Of a DNA stretch of 64,000 nucleotides, positions 53,972 to 61,349 are shown piece after piece. Positions within the stretch are counted from its first letter, which is position 1. Every line of letters begins with the position of its first letter. The position numbers and the translations under genes are program-made. The notes below the pieces were generated by a model that did no database searches, was not told where the DNA came from, and saw nothing but the letters and a program-made list of their open reading frames with translations. Source of the stretch: an uncultured Clostridia bacterium. GTDB taxonomy: Bacteria > Bacillota > Clostridia > Oscillospirales > Acutalibacteraceae. The stretch lies in the NCBI GenBank assembly GCA_945874765.1, contig CAMCHQ010000002.1, positions 143,535-207,534 on the forward strand. Direction: 5' to 3'.

Positions 53972-55633
53972 CTAACTTGTTATATCTTGTCTATCAACTG
54001 TATTTTCTTGAAAATTGCCGATAAATCGGTAATAGATTGTGATTTTTTGCTTGTAAGGTACATTTTTGCCCGCAATTTTTTTATTTTCCGGCAGTACCTT
54101 TTCTTCGATTTCAATTCTTTCTATAAAGGTGCGAACGATTTCTTCCGTCAGTTCATCAATATGCTCATACTGTTTTACGAGAGCAAAGAAATTTTCATAA
54201 TTGTTTGTTATCTCGTTTCCGTTTGACTGCTTGCGTTCAATTTCGGATAGCTGTTTTTTCAGCTTTGCAACTTCGTCGGACATTTTTGACGCTGTTGCAT
54301 TCAGCACATCTTCCGATATTGTTCCTGCTGCATAGTCGTTGTAGAGTTTCATAATGATTCTGTCGATTGTTTCAATTCGACCTTCGATAGCAGATTTATT
54401 GTCCTCTGAATTTTCGTAAATATTAACTTGTCCCGACCTTTGAATCGCCTGTTTGATAATCTCTTTTTTGTCCTTGTCAGACAGAGAAATCAACCGGTTA
54501 AGGTCGGCTTTTATTATTTCAAGCAAGTCTGTATATTTTATTCTCGCTCCGTGTTCGCAGTGATTTTTTGAACGCTTTGGAATATTGTTGCACGAAAGAT
54601 ACCAATATTTCATTCGCTCGCCTTTATACACTGTTCCCGAAGAACACATCGCACCGCCGCAATGAGCACAGAAGGTTAAGCCGTTGAAAATGCTTGAGCG
54701 GCATTTTTCGTAGTTCTGCCAATTCTTTGTATTCATTCCCATAAAGTATGCGGCTTGGTCGAATTGCTCTTTGGTAACAAGCGGTGTGTGCGTGTTTTCT
54801 GTGATGAACCAATTTTCTTCCGGCACGGCAAGTTTCTTTTTTGATTTGAGACTTGCCTTTTTTGTTTTGCCGAGAATGGTGTGACCAAGGTAAACCGGGT
54901 TTTTCAATATTCGCTTTACCGTTGTGTAATTCCATTCATCAACAGCTCTTGCAGCACCTTTTTCGCCGAAATTATCACGATACAGCACACGATATTTCAA
55001 CGGTGTTATGTCGCCGTTTTCGGTGAGTGCCGTTGCTATGGCTCTGGCAGATTTTCCGTCGTGAGCCATGGCAAATATTGTTTGCACTATCGGAGCAGTT
55101 TTCGGGTCAGGCTCAAGTGCCGTGCCGTCCTTGTTTTTCATATAGCCGAACGGAGGGCAGGCACAGTATTCGCCTTTGGTCCTTTTTTGATTTATGACTT
55201 GCTTGATTTTCCGTGAGGTGTCTCGCAGATAAACATCGTTCATAGCAAATTGGAACGGAGCCATAATGTTGACTTCGTTCGAGTCGAAATTGTCGCTGAT
55301 TGCAATATAATGAATTTGATTTTCGGGAAAATAGGTTTCTGCGTAGTAGCTCGACTCGGTCATATCTCTGCCGAGTCTTGACAAGTCCTTGGTGATAACC
55401 ATGTTTGCAAGCCCGTCTTCAAGGTGTGCAATCATTTGGCTAAAACCCGGTCTGTCAAAATTTGAGCCTGAGAAACCGTCGTCAACAAATTCTTTTACAA
55501 TGGTAATACCGTTGTCCTCACAGTATTGTCTGACGATACTTCGTTGGTTTGTGATACTCGATGATTCACCGCCATTGGCTTCCTCAACGGATAGTCTGTA
55601 GTATGCATCGGCTAATTTCAAGTTTGTTTTCAT
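53972..55633 (-). CDS. Large serine recombinase 2
   Basis: The 553-aa protein has a resolvase domain (catalytic Ser in YYRLSVEEA, S15; TKDLSRLGRDMTESSYY), a recombinase domain (PPFGYMKNKDGTALEPDP, KNPVYLGHTILGKTKKA), a zinc ribbon (CAHCGGAMC...C...HC) and a C-terminal coiled coil. It belongs to the TnpX/Tn4451-like group by its SSSITNQRSIVRQYCEDNGI start. CAAGGAGG precedes the ATG. It probably moves element 3, and perhaps the defective module 2 in trans. Confidence 0.92.
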   Translation of the reverse strand: MKTNLKLADAYYRLSVEEANGGESSSITNQRSIVRQYCEDNGITIVKEFVDDGFSGSNFDRPGFSQMIAHLEDGLANMVITKDLSRLGRDMTESSYYAETYFPENQIHYIAISDNFDSNEVNIMAPFQFAMNDVYLRDTSRKIKQVINQKRTKGEYCACPPFGYMKNKDGTALEPDPKTAPIVQTIFAMAHDGKSARAIATALTENGDITPLKYRVLYRDNFGEKGAARAVDEWNYTTVKRILKNPVYLGHTILGKTKKASLKSKKKLAVPEENWFITENTHTPLVTKEQFDQAAYFMGMNTKNWQNYEKCRSSIFNGLTFCAHCGGAMCSSGTVYKGERMKYWYLSCNNIPKRSKNHCEHGARIKYTDLLEIIKADLNRLISLSDKDKKEIIKQAIQRSGQVNIYENSEDNKSAIEGRIETIDRIIMKLYNDYAAGTISEDVLNATASKMSDEVAKLKKQLSEIERKQSNGNEITNNYENFFALVKQYEHIDELTEEIVRTFIERIEIEEKVLPENKKIAGKNVPYKQKITIYYRFIGNFQENTVDRQDITS

Positions 55634-55700
55634 TGGTGAAACCTCCTTGAAAAAAGGATTACATACCCTACACGGAGTATATCACAGGAGGGTTTGAATA

Positions 55701-55916
55701 TCAATTAAAAACCTCCTTATTCTTTGCAGAAATATTTTCCTCTATCAAAGATTTAATATCTCTACTCTTATCAAATATGCGAACTACCTCGTAATGACTG
55801 TTGTTGATATCGTATGATGTTGTTTGCATCACTTTAGAATTATCTTCCATTGACGCACCTCCAACAGTATTATGCGTTTTGTTCGTACTTTTTATTACTT
55901 TGTTTTTTGCTGCCAT
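55701..55916 (-). CDS. Small MAAK protein, copy 3 (71 aa)
   Basis: The frame starts MAAKNKVIKSTNKTHNTVGG and ends ENISAKNKEVFN, with a short C-terminal helix (VVRIFDKSRDIKSLIEENIS). Its start is 65 bases upstream of the distance seen in normal operons from the recombinase ATG, with GGAGGCAG in the leader. It is the full-length version of the copy truncated at 31520. Function unknown. Confidence 0.6.
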   Translation of the reverse strand: MAAKNKVIKSTNKTHNTVGGASMEDNSKVMQTTSYDINNSHYEVVRIFDKSRDIKSLIEENISAKNKEVFN

Positions 55917-55955
55917 AGGGCAACACGCTGACTATGATTTTATATCTGCCTCCTT

Positions 55956-55994
55956 TTAATTTGATTTACTTTTCGTTGTGAATTTGTAGTTCAT
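55956..55994 (-). CDS. 12-codon micro-ORF, copy 3
   Basis: CGGAGGTTAATATG precedes a frame for MNYKFTTKSKSN, followed as in the other copies by a second GGAGG ahead of the MAAK start. Confidence 0.45.
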   Translation of the reverse strand: MNYKFTTKSKSN

Positions 55995-56444
55995 ATTAAC
56001 CTCCGTTTTTGCTCACAGACTTGCACAAATCGCCTGTAAGCCGTTTTTAGTTTAAGCCCGACGAGTTACTCTATTTCAGAGCGAACTCGTCAATTTTTTG
56101 CTCACAGCGTTGCCTGATTTTTCAAAAATAGGTTTATCATACCGCAACGCTTAAGTGAATACGCAAAAGCCTTGAAATTCAGCGAAAAAAGCCCATTACT
56201 GCATACGAATTTGGAATCATACGCAAAAGTATTACGATTTGAAAAGCCGACAGGCTTTGCCGGACGGCGTTTTCGGGCCTTTCAATGCCCGAAAATCATA
56301 CCCCTTTATCCTGCTTTAAAATCGACGGCTTGAAATCCGCTCCAAAACCCACTCAAAAGCCGCAGATTTTCGTTTTAAAAATCATAAAATTTCCAAATCA
56401 AAGCTTTTCATATTCTTTGCCGATAAACCCTAAAGCATGGTGCA
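55995..56444. other. Non-coding hairpin region of module 3
   Basis: Counterpart of 31723-32172, with the hairpin TTTTCGGGC/GCCCGAAAA (around 56270-56296) kept; one base change in each copy's flank leaves the pairing intact. No gene is seen. Confidence 0.4.
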
Positions 56445-56729
56445 TTAAATCTTGTTGACCGTGTATAGATTGCTCTTTTGCTCGCCGCCGATAAACCGCT
56501 TTGAGATCGTTATGTACCCACCGCTTTCCAGCGAATGCAAAACTTTTCCGCAAGTGGATGCACACATTGAACAGCTTTTCGCAATCATAGGCACCGACCA
56601 AAAACTTTGCCCCGCCGAGTCCTTTGCCCGAACGAGAAAAGAATAAACAATAAACTCATTGGGCGATAACCGTTCATCAAAAATTCTGTTCGGCAAAAGA
56701 AAAAATTGCCCGCTGCAATTTTTACGCAT
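56445..56729 (-). CDS. HTH replication initiator-like / regulator protein, copy 2 (94 aa)
   Basis: The start is ATG 56729 after GGGAGG. The 94 residues are nearly identical to the protein at 32457 (Q-F-F-L for Q-Y-F-L, and CGKVLHSLES for CRKVLHSLES). The winged-helix region is intact. See the entry at 32173 for the likely role. Confidence 0.65.
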   Translation of the reverse strand: MRKNCSGQFFLLPNRIFDERLSPNEFIVYSFLVRAKDSAGQSFWSVPMIAKSCSMCASTCGKVLHSLESGGYITISKRFIGGEQKSNLYTVNKI

Positions 56730-56809
56730 ACGAAAACCTCCCTCCAAATTATTCGAGAGAATATTTTTATAAAGCGAAAATCAAAAAGAAAAACACAATT
56801 CAAAAAACT

Positions 56810-56962
56810 CCCTCTACTATACGGAGAAAAATCACTGTTTTGTTCGGGTGTTTTGCAAAATTCTTTACACCTTGTTTACATTTGTTTTCAGCAAAGAAAA
56901 AAATACCCCTCTATAATACAGAGAAAAATTCAAGTTTTGTTGATGTGTTTTTAGAAAAAATT
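56810..56962 (+). repeat. Module repeat, copy 3
   Basis: Third copy of the block at 29731-29890, with CCTCTACTATACGGAG and CCTCTATAATACAGAG. The outward promoter that follows in modules 1 and 2 is absent. Confidence 0.8.
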
Positions 56963-56980
56963 TATAAATTATTTTCACGC

Positions 56981-57023
56981 AAAAAGAGGTTCACCCCAAA
57001 TTTTAAGGCAAACCTCTTTTTAT
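56981..57023 (+). terminator. Hairpin at the end of module 3
   Basis: AAAAAGAGGTT (56981-56991) pairs with AACCTCTTTTT (57011-57021). It could act in both directions. Confidence 0.7.
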
Positions 57024-57109
57024 ACTTGCAACTTTTATTTTTTTAAGTTAATATACACAAAAAAATAAAACCGTCAAGCTAAATCTTGATGGCACACTTA
57101 TTCGCAGAA

Positions 57110-57125
57110 TATCCACATAAATGAA
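57110..57125. repeat. 16-bp inverted repeat, left copy
   Basis: TATCCACATAAATGAA is the exact reverse complement of 58485-58500. The pair brackets the tyrosine integrase gene and its terminator. Confidence 0.75.
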
Positions 57126-57317
57126 TAACTAATATTGATGTATTTTGATAAAAAACATCATTTTATAATGAAATTATAACATAGGGGGCTATGGTTTTCA
57201 ATAGTTTTGTTCACATTTTAGTAAAAATTAGGTGAAAAATACTCGATTTATGGTCAAATTTCTTGTAAGAAAAATTTGATCCTTTAGAATAATTCTGTGT
57301 GTTAAAGCACGGAAAGG

Positions 57318-58403
57318 ATGATGAAAATGCCGAGACGAGGCGAAAATATTTACAAAAGAAAAGATGGTCGTTGGGAAGCACGGTATGTGAAAGAAATTAC
57401 TGCTGATGGCAAGAAAAAATACGGTTCGGTTTATGCAAGTAGTTATAAGGAAGTTAAGGCAAAGCAACAACTTTGTATTTTGCAACCGACTGAAAATCAT
57501 AATCCGATAAGAATAACAGTCACGGAGTTAATTGCCAAGTGGCTGAGCAGTATGAAAAATCAAGTTAAGCCATGCACATATCAAAAATACGAATGTGTTT
57601 GTCGAAATCATATTATCAGTGATTTAGGTACGATTGCCGTTCGATATATTTCTCAATTTACAATTATGAGTTTTACTGAAAAACTTTTAGAGAAAAATCT
57701 ATCGACAAAAACGGTTAATGATATTTTAATTGTGCTTGGTCTTGCTCTTAAATATGCACAAGAAACATATAGCATAACCATTCCTAAAATCAACTATGTT
57801 AAAGAACATCAAAGAGAAATGCGTGTATTTTCTGCGCAAGAACAACGAGTTATTACCGAGTACCTGTTGCAACAAATTGATATACACAAATTCGGAGTTT
57901 TGCTTGCTCTTTATACCGGCATGCGTATAGGTGAGTTATGTGCTTTGAGGTGGGATGACATAACCGATGAACACATTGTAATCAATAAAACAATGATGAG
58001 AATAAAAAACGAGCAAAGCAAAACAGAAGTGAAAATAGGTTCGCCGAAAAGTGAAAGTTCAAACAGAATTATACCGACACCAAAATGTTTGTTACCGATG
58101 ATAAATCAGTTTAGAAGTAATGGTTATGTGTTGTCAAATGATAAGTTGAAATACACCGAGCCAAGACTTATGCAAATAAAGTTTGGTCAGATGATAGCAG
58201 AGTGCAATATTGAAAAAACGAATTTTCACGCACTGCGACACACCTTTGCAACGAGGTGTATTGAGGCAGGCGTTGATGTAAAAACTCTTTCGGAACTCCT
58301 CGGTCACTCAGATGTAAAAACAACACTGAACAGATATGTTCATTCATCATTTGAACTAAAACAAAAGAGTATGGAACAACTTGAAATGAGTTTAATTTCA
58401 TAA
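57318..58403 (+). CDS. int: Tyrosine site-specific integrase
   Basis: The 361-aa phage-type integrase has an N-terminal arm-binding domain (RRGENIYKRKDGRWEARYVK), a SAM-like core-binding domain (about 60-160) and a catalytic domain with ALYTGMRIGELCALRW (Arg), HALRHTFATR (H-x-x-R), LGHSDVKTTLNRYVH (His and Tyr nucleophile). It resembles Tn916-type integrases. The start ATG follows GGAAAGGATG. It is flanked by a perfect 16-bp inverted repeat. No excisionase lies beside it, and I did not find a tRNA att site. Confidence 0.92.
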   Translation: MMKMPRRGENIYKRKDGRWEARYVKEITADGKKKYGSVYASSYKEVKAKQQLCILQPTENHNPIRITVTELIAKWLSSMKNQVKPCTYQKYECVCRNHIISDLGTIAVRYISQFTIMSFTEKLLEKNLSTKTVNDILIVLGLALKYAQETYSITIPKINYVKEHQREMRVFSAQEQRVITEYLLQQIDIHKFGVLLALYTGMRIGELCALRWDDITDEHIVINKTMMRIKNEQSKTEVKIGSPKSESSNRIIPTPKCLLPMINQFRSNGYVLSNDKLKYTEPRLMQIKFGQMIAECNIEKTNFHALRHTFATRCIEAGVDVKTLSELLGHSDVKTTLNRYVHSSFELKQKSMEQLEMSLIS

Positions 58404-58416
58404 CAGAAAATAAAAC

Positions 58417-58475
58417 AATAGCCGTCAGATTTATGGTCACGAAACGCCACAAACCCTGACGGCTATTATATTTTT
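58417..58475 (+). terminator. Terminator of the integrase gene
   Basis: AATAGCCGTCAG (58417-58428) pairs with CTGACGGCTATT (58456-58467), followed by ATATTTTTT. It separates int from the operon that follows. Confidence 0.8.
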
Positions 58476-58484
58476 TACTCATTT

Positions 58485-58500
58485 TTCATTTATGTGGATA
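58485..58500. repeat. 16-bp inverted repeat, right copy
   Basis: TTCATTTATGTGGATA, the exact reverse complement of 57110-57125. It lies about 85 bases upstream of the first gene of the AT-rich operon. Confidence 0.75.
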
Positions 58501-58542
58501 ATAAGCGAAAATATGCATTCTATAGTACTTTTGCAAGTAACT

Positions 58543-58562
58543 TTGAAAAATAGATTTTTCAA
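58543..58562. promoter_or_regulatory. Perfect 20-bp palindrome ahead of the peptide operon
   Basis: TTGAAAAAT-AG-ATTTTTCAA has 9-bp perfect arms and lies 22 bases before the first start codon. It is a good candidate for a repressor or activator site, or a -35 element within an operator. Confidence 0.5.
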
Positions 58563-58583
58563 TAAAATGATTGTGTAACTGAA

Positions 58584-59096
58584 ATGTTGAATAAGCGTAA
58601 ACAAATTTTTTATTTAGCACTAAAATTTTTCTTGTTGATAACATTAGTTAGTGTGTCTAAATACAACTATATTGTTAGATATATTACAATCATTGTAATT
58701 TCTTTAGTTATTTCTACTACAATTCATGAACTAAATCATTTCATTGCATTTAAATTATGTGGAATAAAAGTAATTGCAATTACTATTGGCATGTTTACAA
58801 TATCAAATAAAAAGATGAAACTTAATAACAGTAAAATTTTAAGTGGATGTTGTGATTTTGAATACGATGAAAAAATCCCTAAGAAAAAATATTATTATTC
58901 ATTACTTGCTGGAGGTCTCAATAATTTTATATTTGGTGTTTTAGGCATTGTATTAATTTTTATTATTCCTGCAATAAAGCCTTCAATAATTATATTTATT
59001 CCTATGTTAATTATGATCATTGATGGTGTTTATAATTGCGCATATAGGAATAGCTCAGATCGAAAAATAATTAAAAGGATAAGAAATGCTGAATGA
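58584..59096 (+). CDS. M50-like membrane zinc metalloprotease
   Basis: The 170-aa protein has several membrane segments and the zinc motif STTIHELNHFIAFKLCG (HExxH) in a hydrophobic helix, as in site-2 protease-type peptidases. A conserved small-residue loop LLAGGLNNFIFGVLGI fits the family's NPxxN/G-rich segment in relaxed form. It is the first gene of the operon and overlaps the next by 4 bases. In peptide clusters such proteases may cleave a leader or signal in the membrane. That role is inference. Confidence 0.65.
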   Translation: MLNKRKQIFYLALKFFLLITLVSVSKYNYIVRYITIIVISLVISTTIHELNHFIAFKLCGIKVIAITIGMFTISNKKMKLNNSKILSGCCDFEYDEKIPKKKYYYSLLAGGLNNFIFGVLGIVLIFIIPAIKPSIIIFIPMLIMIIDGVYNCAYRNSSDRKIIKRIRNAE

Positions 59097-59749
59097 ATAT
59101 TGCAATAGGTTATTGTTTGTCATATGGATATTTATTTTTGGTTATTTTTGGCATTGGAACACTAAAAAAAATTCTGAAATTTTCAACTGAAACATCGAGA
59201 AAATTAATTCATATATTAATCGGATTCACATGGATTATTCTATATAGATATTTAAGAAACACAATACATTTCATTATAATACCACTTTCATTCATTATAA
59301 TTAACGCATTATCTTATAAATTTAAGATTTTTAAAATGTTCGAACGTGAGACGAATGAAAAAAATCACTATGGTACTATTTATTATGCTATAGCTATGAC
59401 AAATATGGCAACATTGTCTTTCTTTAATGAACAATTATTACTTCCATATGGACTTTCTGTATTTGCATTATCTTTTGGCGATGGTGCTGCGGCATTGTTT
59501 GGTACAGCGATAAAAAAACACAATCCTAAAATAACTAAAGAAAAATCTTTAATTGGAACTCTTGCTTGCATTATATTTTCAGGTTTAGGAATTATTTTAT
59601 TTGAACGAATTTTAAATATAAATATTTCTGTTTCTTATGTCGCTTTAATTGCAGTTATTACAGGAATATTAGAATTGGCTGGTTATGGATTAGATAATTT
59701 TTCTGTTACTTTAGGAGTTATGCTTATTTCATATTTTGTTATAAATTAA
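59093..59749 (+). CDS. Polyprenol/diacylglycerol kinase-like (SEC59/VTE5 family) membrane protein
   Basis: The 218-aa protein has about seven membrane segments. TSRKLIHILIGFTWIILYRY near the start and FALSFGDGAAALFGTAI with KSLIGTLACI in the middle are the hallmark motifs of CTP-dependent polyprenol, dolichol and phytol kinases, including the SFGDG-A block. It should phosphorylate a lipid alcohol in the membrane. A phosphatidate cytidylyltransferase-like role is a less likely alternative. It is followed by a DUF92 gene, a family that contains the plant phytyl-phosphate kinase VTE6. Confidence 0.75.
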   Translation: MNIAIGYCLSYGYLFLVIFGIGTLKKILKFSTETSRKLIHILIGFTWIILYRYLRNTIHFIIIPLSFIIINALSYKFKIFKMFERETNEKNHYGTIYYAIAMTNMATLSFFNEQLLLPYGLSVFALSFGDGAAALFGTAIKKHNPKITKEKSLIGTLACIIFSGLGIILFERILNINISVSYVALIAVITGILELAGYGLDNFSVTLGVMLISYFVIN

Positions 59750-59762
59750 TTGGAGTTTTATA

Positions 59763-60559
59763 TTGTATAGAGAACTAATAGTTAGTGTTTTATTGGCAGT
59801 TGCCATTCCAATAATTACATATCTTAAGCATAGTCTTACTTTGGCAGCTTCTATTGAGGCTGGAGTTTTAATTTTTACTTGTGGCTTTTGTGGCAAATAT
59901 CAAGGATTATTTTTTTTGATTACTTCATATTTTATTATTGCTGTAGTCGATCATTTTGTTAAGGGAAAAAGCATCAATATTACAAAAAATATTAATAAAA
60001 AATACGGAACTAGAGATGCAAAACAAGTTTTTGTTAATGGTTTTCCTGCTTTTATTACAGTTATACTTTCATCATATTTAGAAAAATATTTTTTTATTGC
60101 TTTTATAGCATGCCTAAGTGAAGCACTATCAGATAGTTTATCCTCAGATATTGGAGTTTTATCAAAAAAAATCCAGTAAGTATTTTTAGATTTAAACGTG
60201 TTCAAAAAGGGTTGTCTGGCGGTGTTTCACCATTAGGTAGCTTTTCTTGTATAATCGGAACATTGTTCATGGCAACGATGTTTTATATTATTAATTTTGA
60301 TGTTAGAGGATTCTTTTCAATAATTTTGGGATCTGTTTTTGGATGTTTTGTTGATACTTTTTTAGGTGATTTAGTTCAAGTGAAATATATTTGTCAAAAA
60401 TGTGAAATTATTACAGAAAAAGAAATTCATTGCGATATGAAATGCAAAAAAGTTAGTGGTTTAAAAGTTATTGATAATTGTAATGTTAATTTAATAAGTA
60501 ATATTATGTCTGGAGTGTTTTCTTTAATTCTTTATGTTTGGGTATTTCAAGTTCTATAA
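59763..60559 (+). CDS. DUF92 (VTE6-like) membrane protein, split by a frameshift at A8
   Basis: Two frames together make one DUF92 protein of about 265 aa. The first (TTG 59763 to TAA 60179) ends SEALSDSLSSDIGVLSKK; the second continues NPVSIFRFKRVQKGLSGGVS and ends at 60559. The family pattern SSEIGxLSKxxPxxIxxxxxVxxGxxGGVS runs across the junction. The break is at eight A residues (60164-60171); a -1 shift on A-AAA-AAA restores the frame. DUF92 includes VTE6, which makes phytyl diphosphate from phytyl phosphate. A cysteine cluster (ICQKCEII...C..KC) near the C-terminus is unusual. It may be a programmed shift, slippage, a mutation or a sequencing error. Confidence 0.6.
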
Positions 60560-61349
60560 AAAATATAGCAATAAATTAATTTGTAGATGTTATAAAAATT
60601 ATTATTGTGGATTATGTTTTTCACTGGAAAAGAATTATGGTCAATTATCAAGATTGTTGCTTAGTTATGATGTTACCCTTTTAGCAATAGTTAGTAATAG
60701 TCATAAAAATCCAACAGGGAAAAAGCCTAAATGTATAGGTGATAATACTAAAAAAATTTCGTTTTCTAATGAGAATTGGAAAAAAATTGCGGCAATAGAT
60801 ATTTTATTAACTGCTGAAAAAATTGAAGATGACATTCATGACGAACATTCTGTAAAAGCTATTGTTGCAAAAACTATTTTCCAAAAGCCAATTAGTTTAG
60901 CAAAAAAAGATTATCCTGAAATATATGAAGAAATAAAGGCAGGATATTCTAAAATACAAAAACTAGAAAATGAAAATGCTTCGTTATACATAATAGCTAA
61001 TGAATTTTCTGATTTAATGACTGGGGTTCTAAAAAAATCATTTCAGGTTTCACAATTGAAAATAGAATATGTGGCTTATATTTCAAAATGGTTGTATTTT
61101 ATTGATGCTTTAGATGACATTGATGATGATATTAGGAAAAACCGATTTTCACCTTTTAAAGTATATCACTCACATAAAATTTTAGTTGAACAAAATTATA
61201 TGGTGATAGATGAATTTTTAAGTACGATTAACAAGCAGCATCTAGAAAAAATATATAAAGGATTCAGCGATTCATATGAAGATATAATTTTGAAAAGTTT
61301 TTTAGAAAATACAATTCCACTAACTACAGAAAGAATATTAACAAAGTAA
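60534..61349 (+). CDS. DUF5685-family protein with DDxxDD motif
   Basis: The 271-aa protein opens MFGYFKFYKK and then YKNYYCGLCFSLEKNYGQLSR, LLSYDVTLLAI, the start pattern of DUF5685. It is all-helical. LYFIDALDDIDDDIRKNRFSPF near residue 190 looks like the Asp-rich metal-diphosphate motif of isoprenoid synthase-fold enzymes (trans-prenyltransferases, phytoene synthase). It overlaps the DUF92 frame by 26 bases, and its stop overlaps the next start. With two upstream lipid-alcohol kinases, a transferase acting on an isoprenyl diphosphate is plausible. No activity is established to my knowledge. Confidence 0.65.
   Translation: MFGYFKFYKKYSNKLICRCYKNYYCGLCFSLEKNYGQLSRLLLSYDVTLLAIVSNSHKNPTGKKPKCIGDNTKKISFSNENWKKIAAIDILLTAEKIEDDIHDEHSVKAIVAKTIFQKPISLAKKDYPEIYEEIKAGYSKIQKLENENASLYIIANEFSDLMTGVLKKSFQVSQLKIEYVAYISKWLYFIDALDDIDDDIRKNRFSPFKVYHSHKILVEQNYMVIDEFLSTINKQHLEKIYKGFSDSYEDIILKSFLENTIPLTTERILTK

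Larger units (their letters stand above)
55804..56962. repeat. Long direct repeat, copy 2 (module 3)
   Basis: The partner of 31531-32698, in the same orientation. Differences are scattered single bases and small indels. Similarity stops at TTTTTAGAAAAAAT just before the position of the cargo promoter. Confidence 0.85.
53930..57022. mobile_element. Serine-recombinase element 3 (recombinase 2 and module 3)
   Basis: Same gene order and orientation as element 1: recombinase, MAAK protein, micro-ORF, hairpin region, HTH gene and repeat. The sequence similarity with module 2 ends at about 56962, before the outward promoter, which is missing here. A terminator hairpin follows. Ends are not proven. 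Confidence 0.5.

Noticed and set aside
57023..57317. tRNA or att site next to the tyrosine integrase
   Set aside because: No cloverleaf or T-loop sequence is visible; only the 16-bp inverted repeat and AT-rich DNA.
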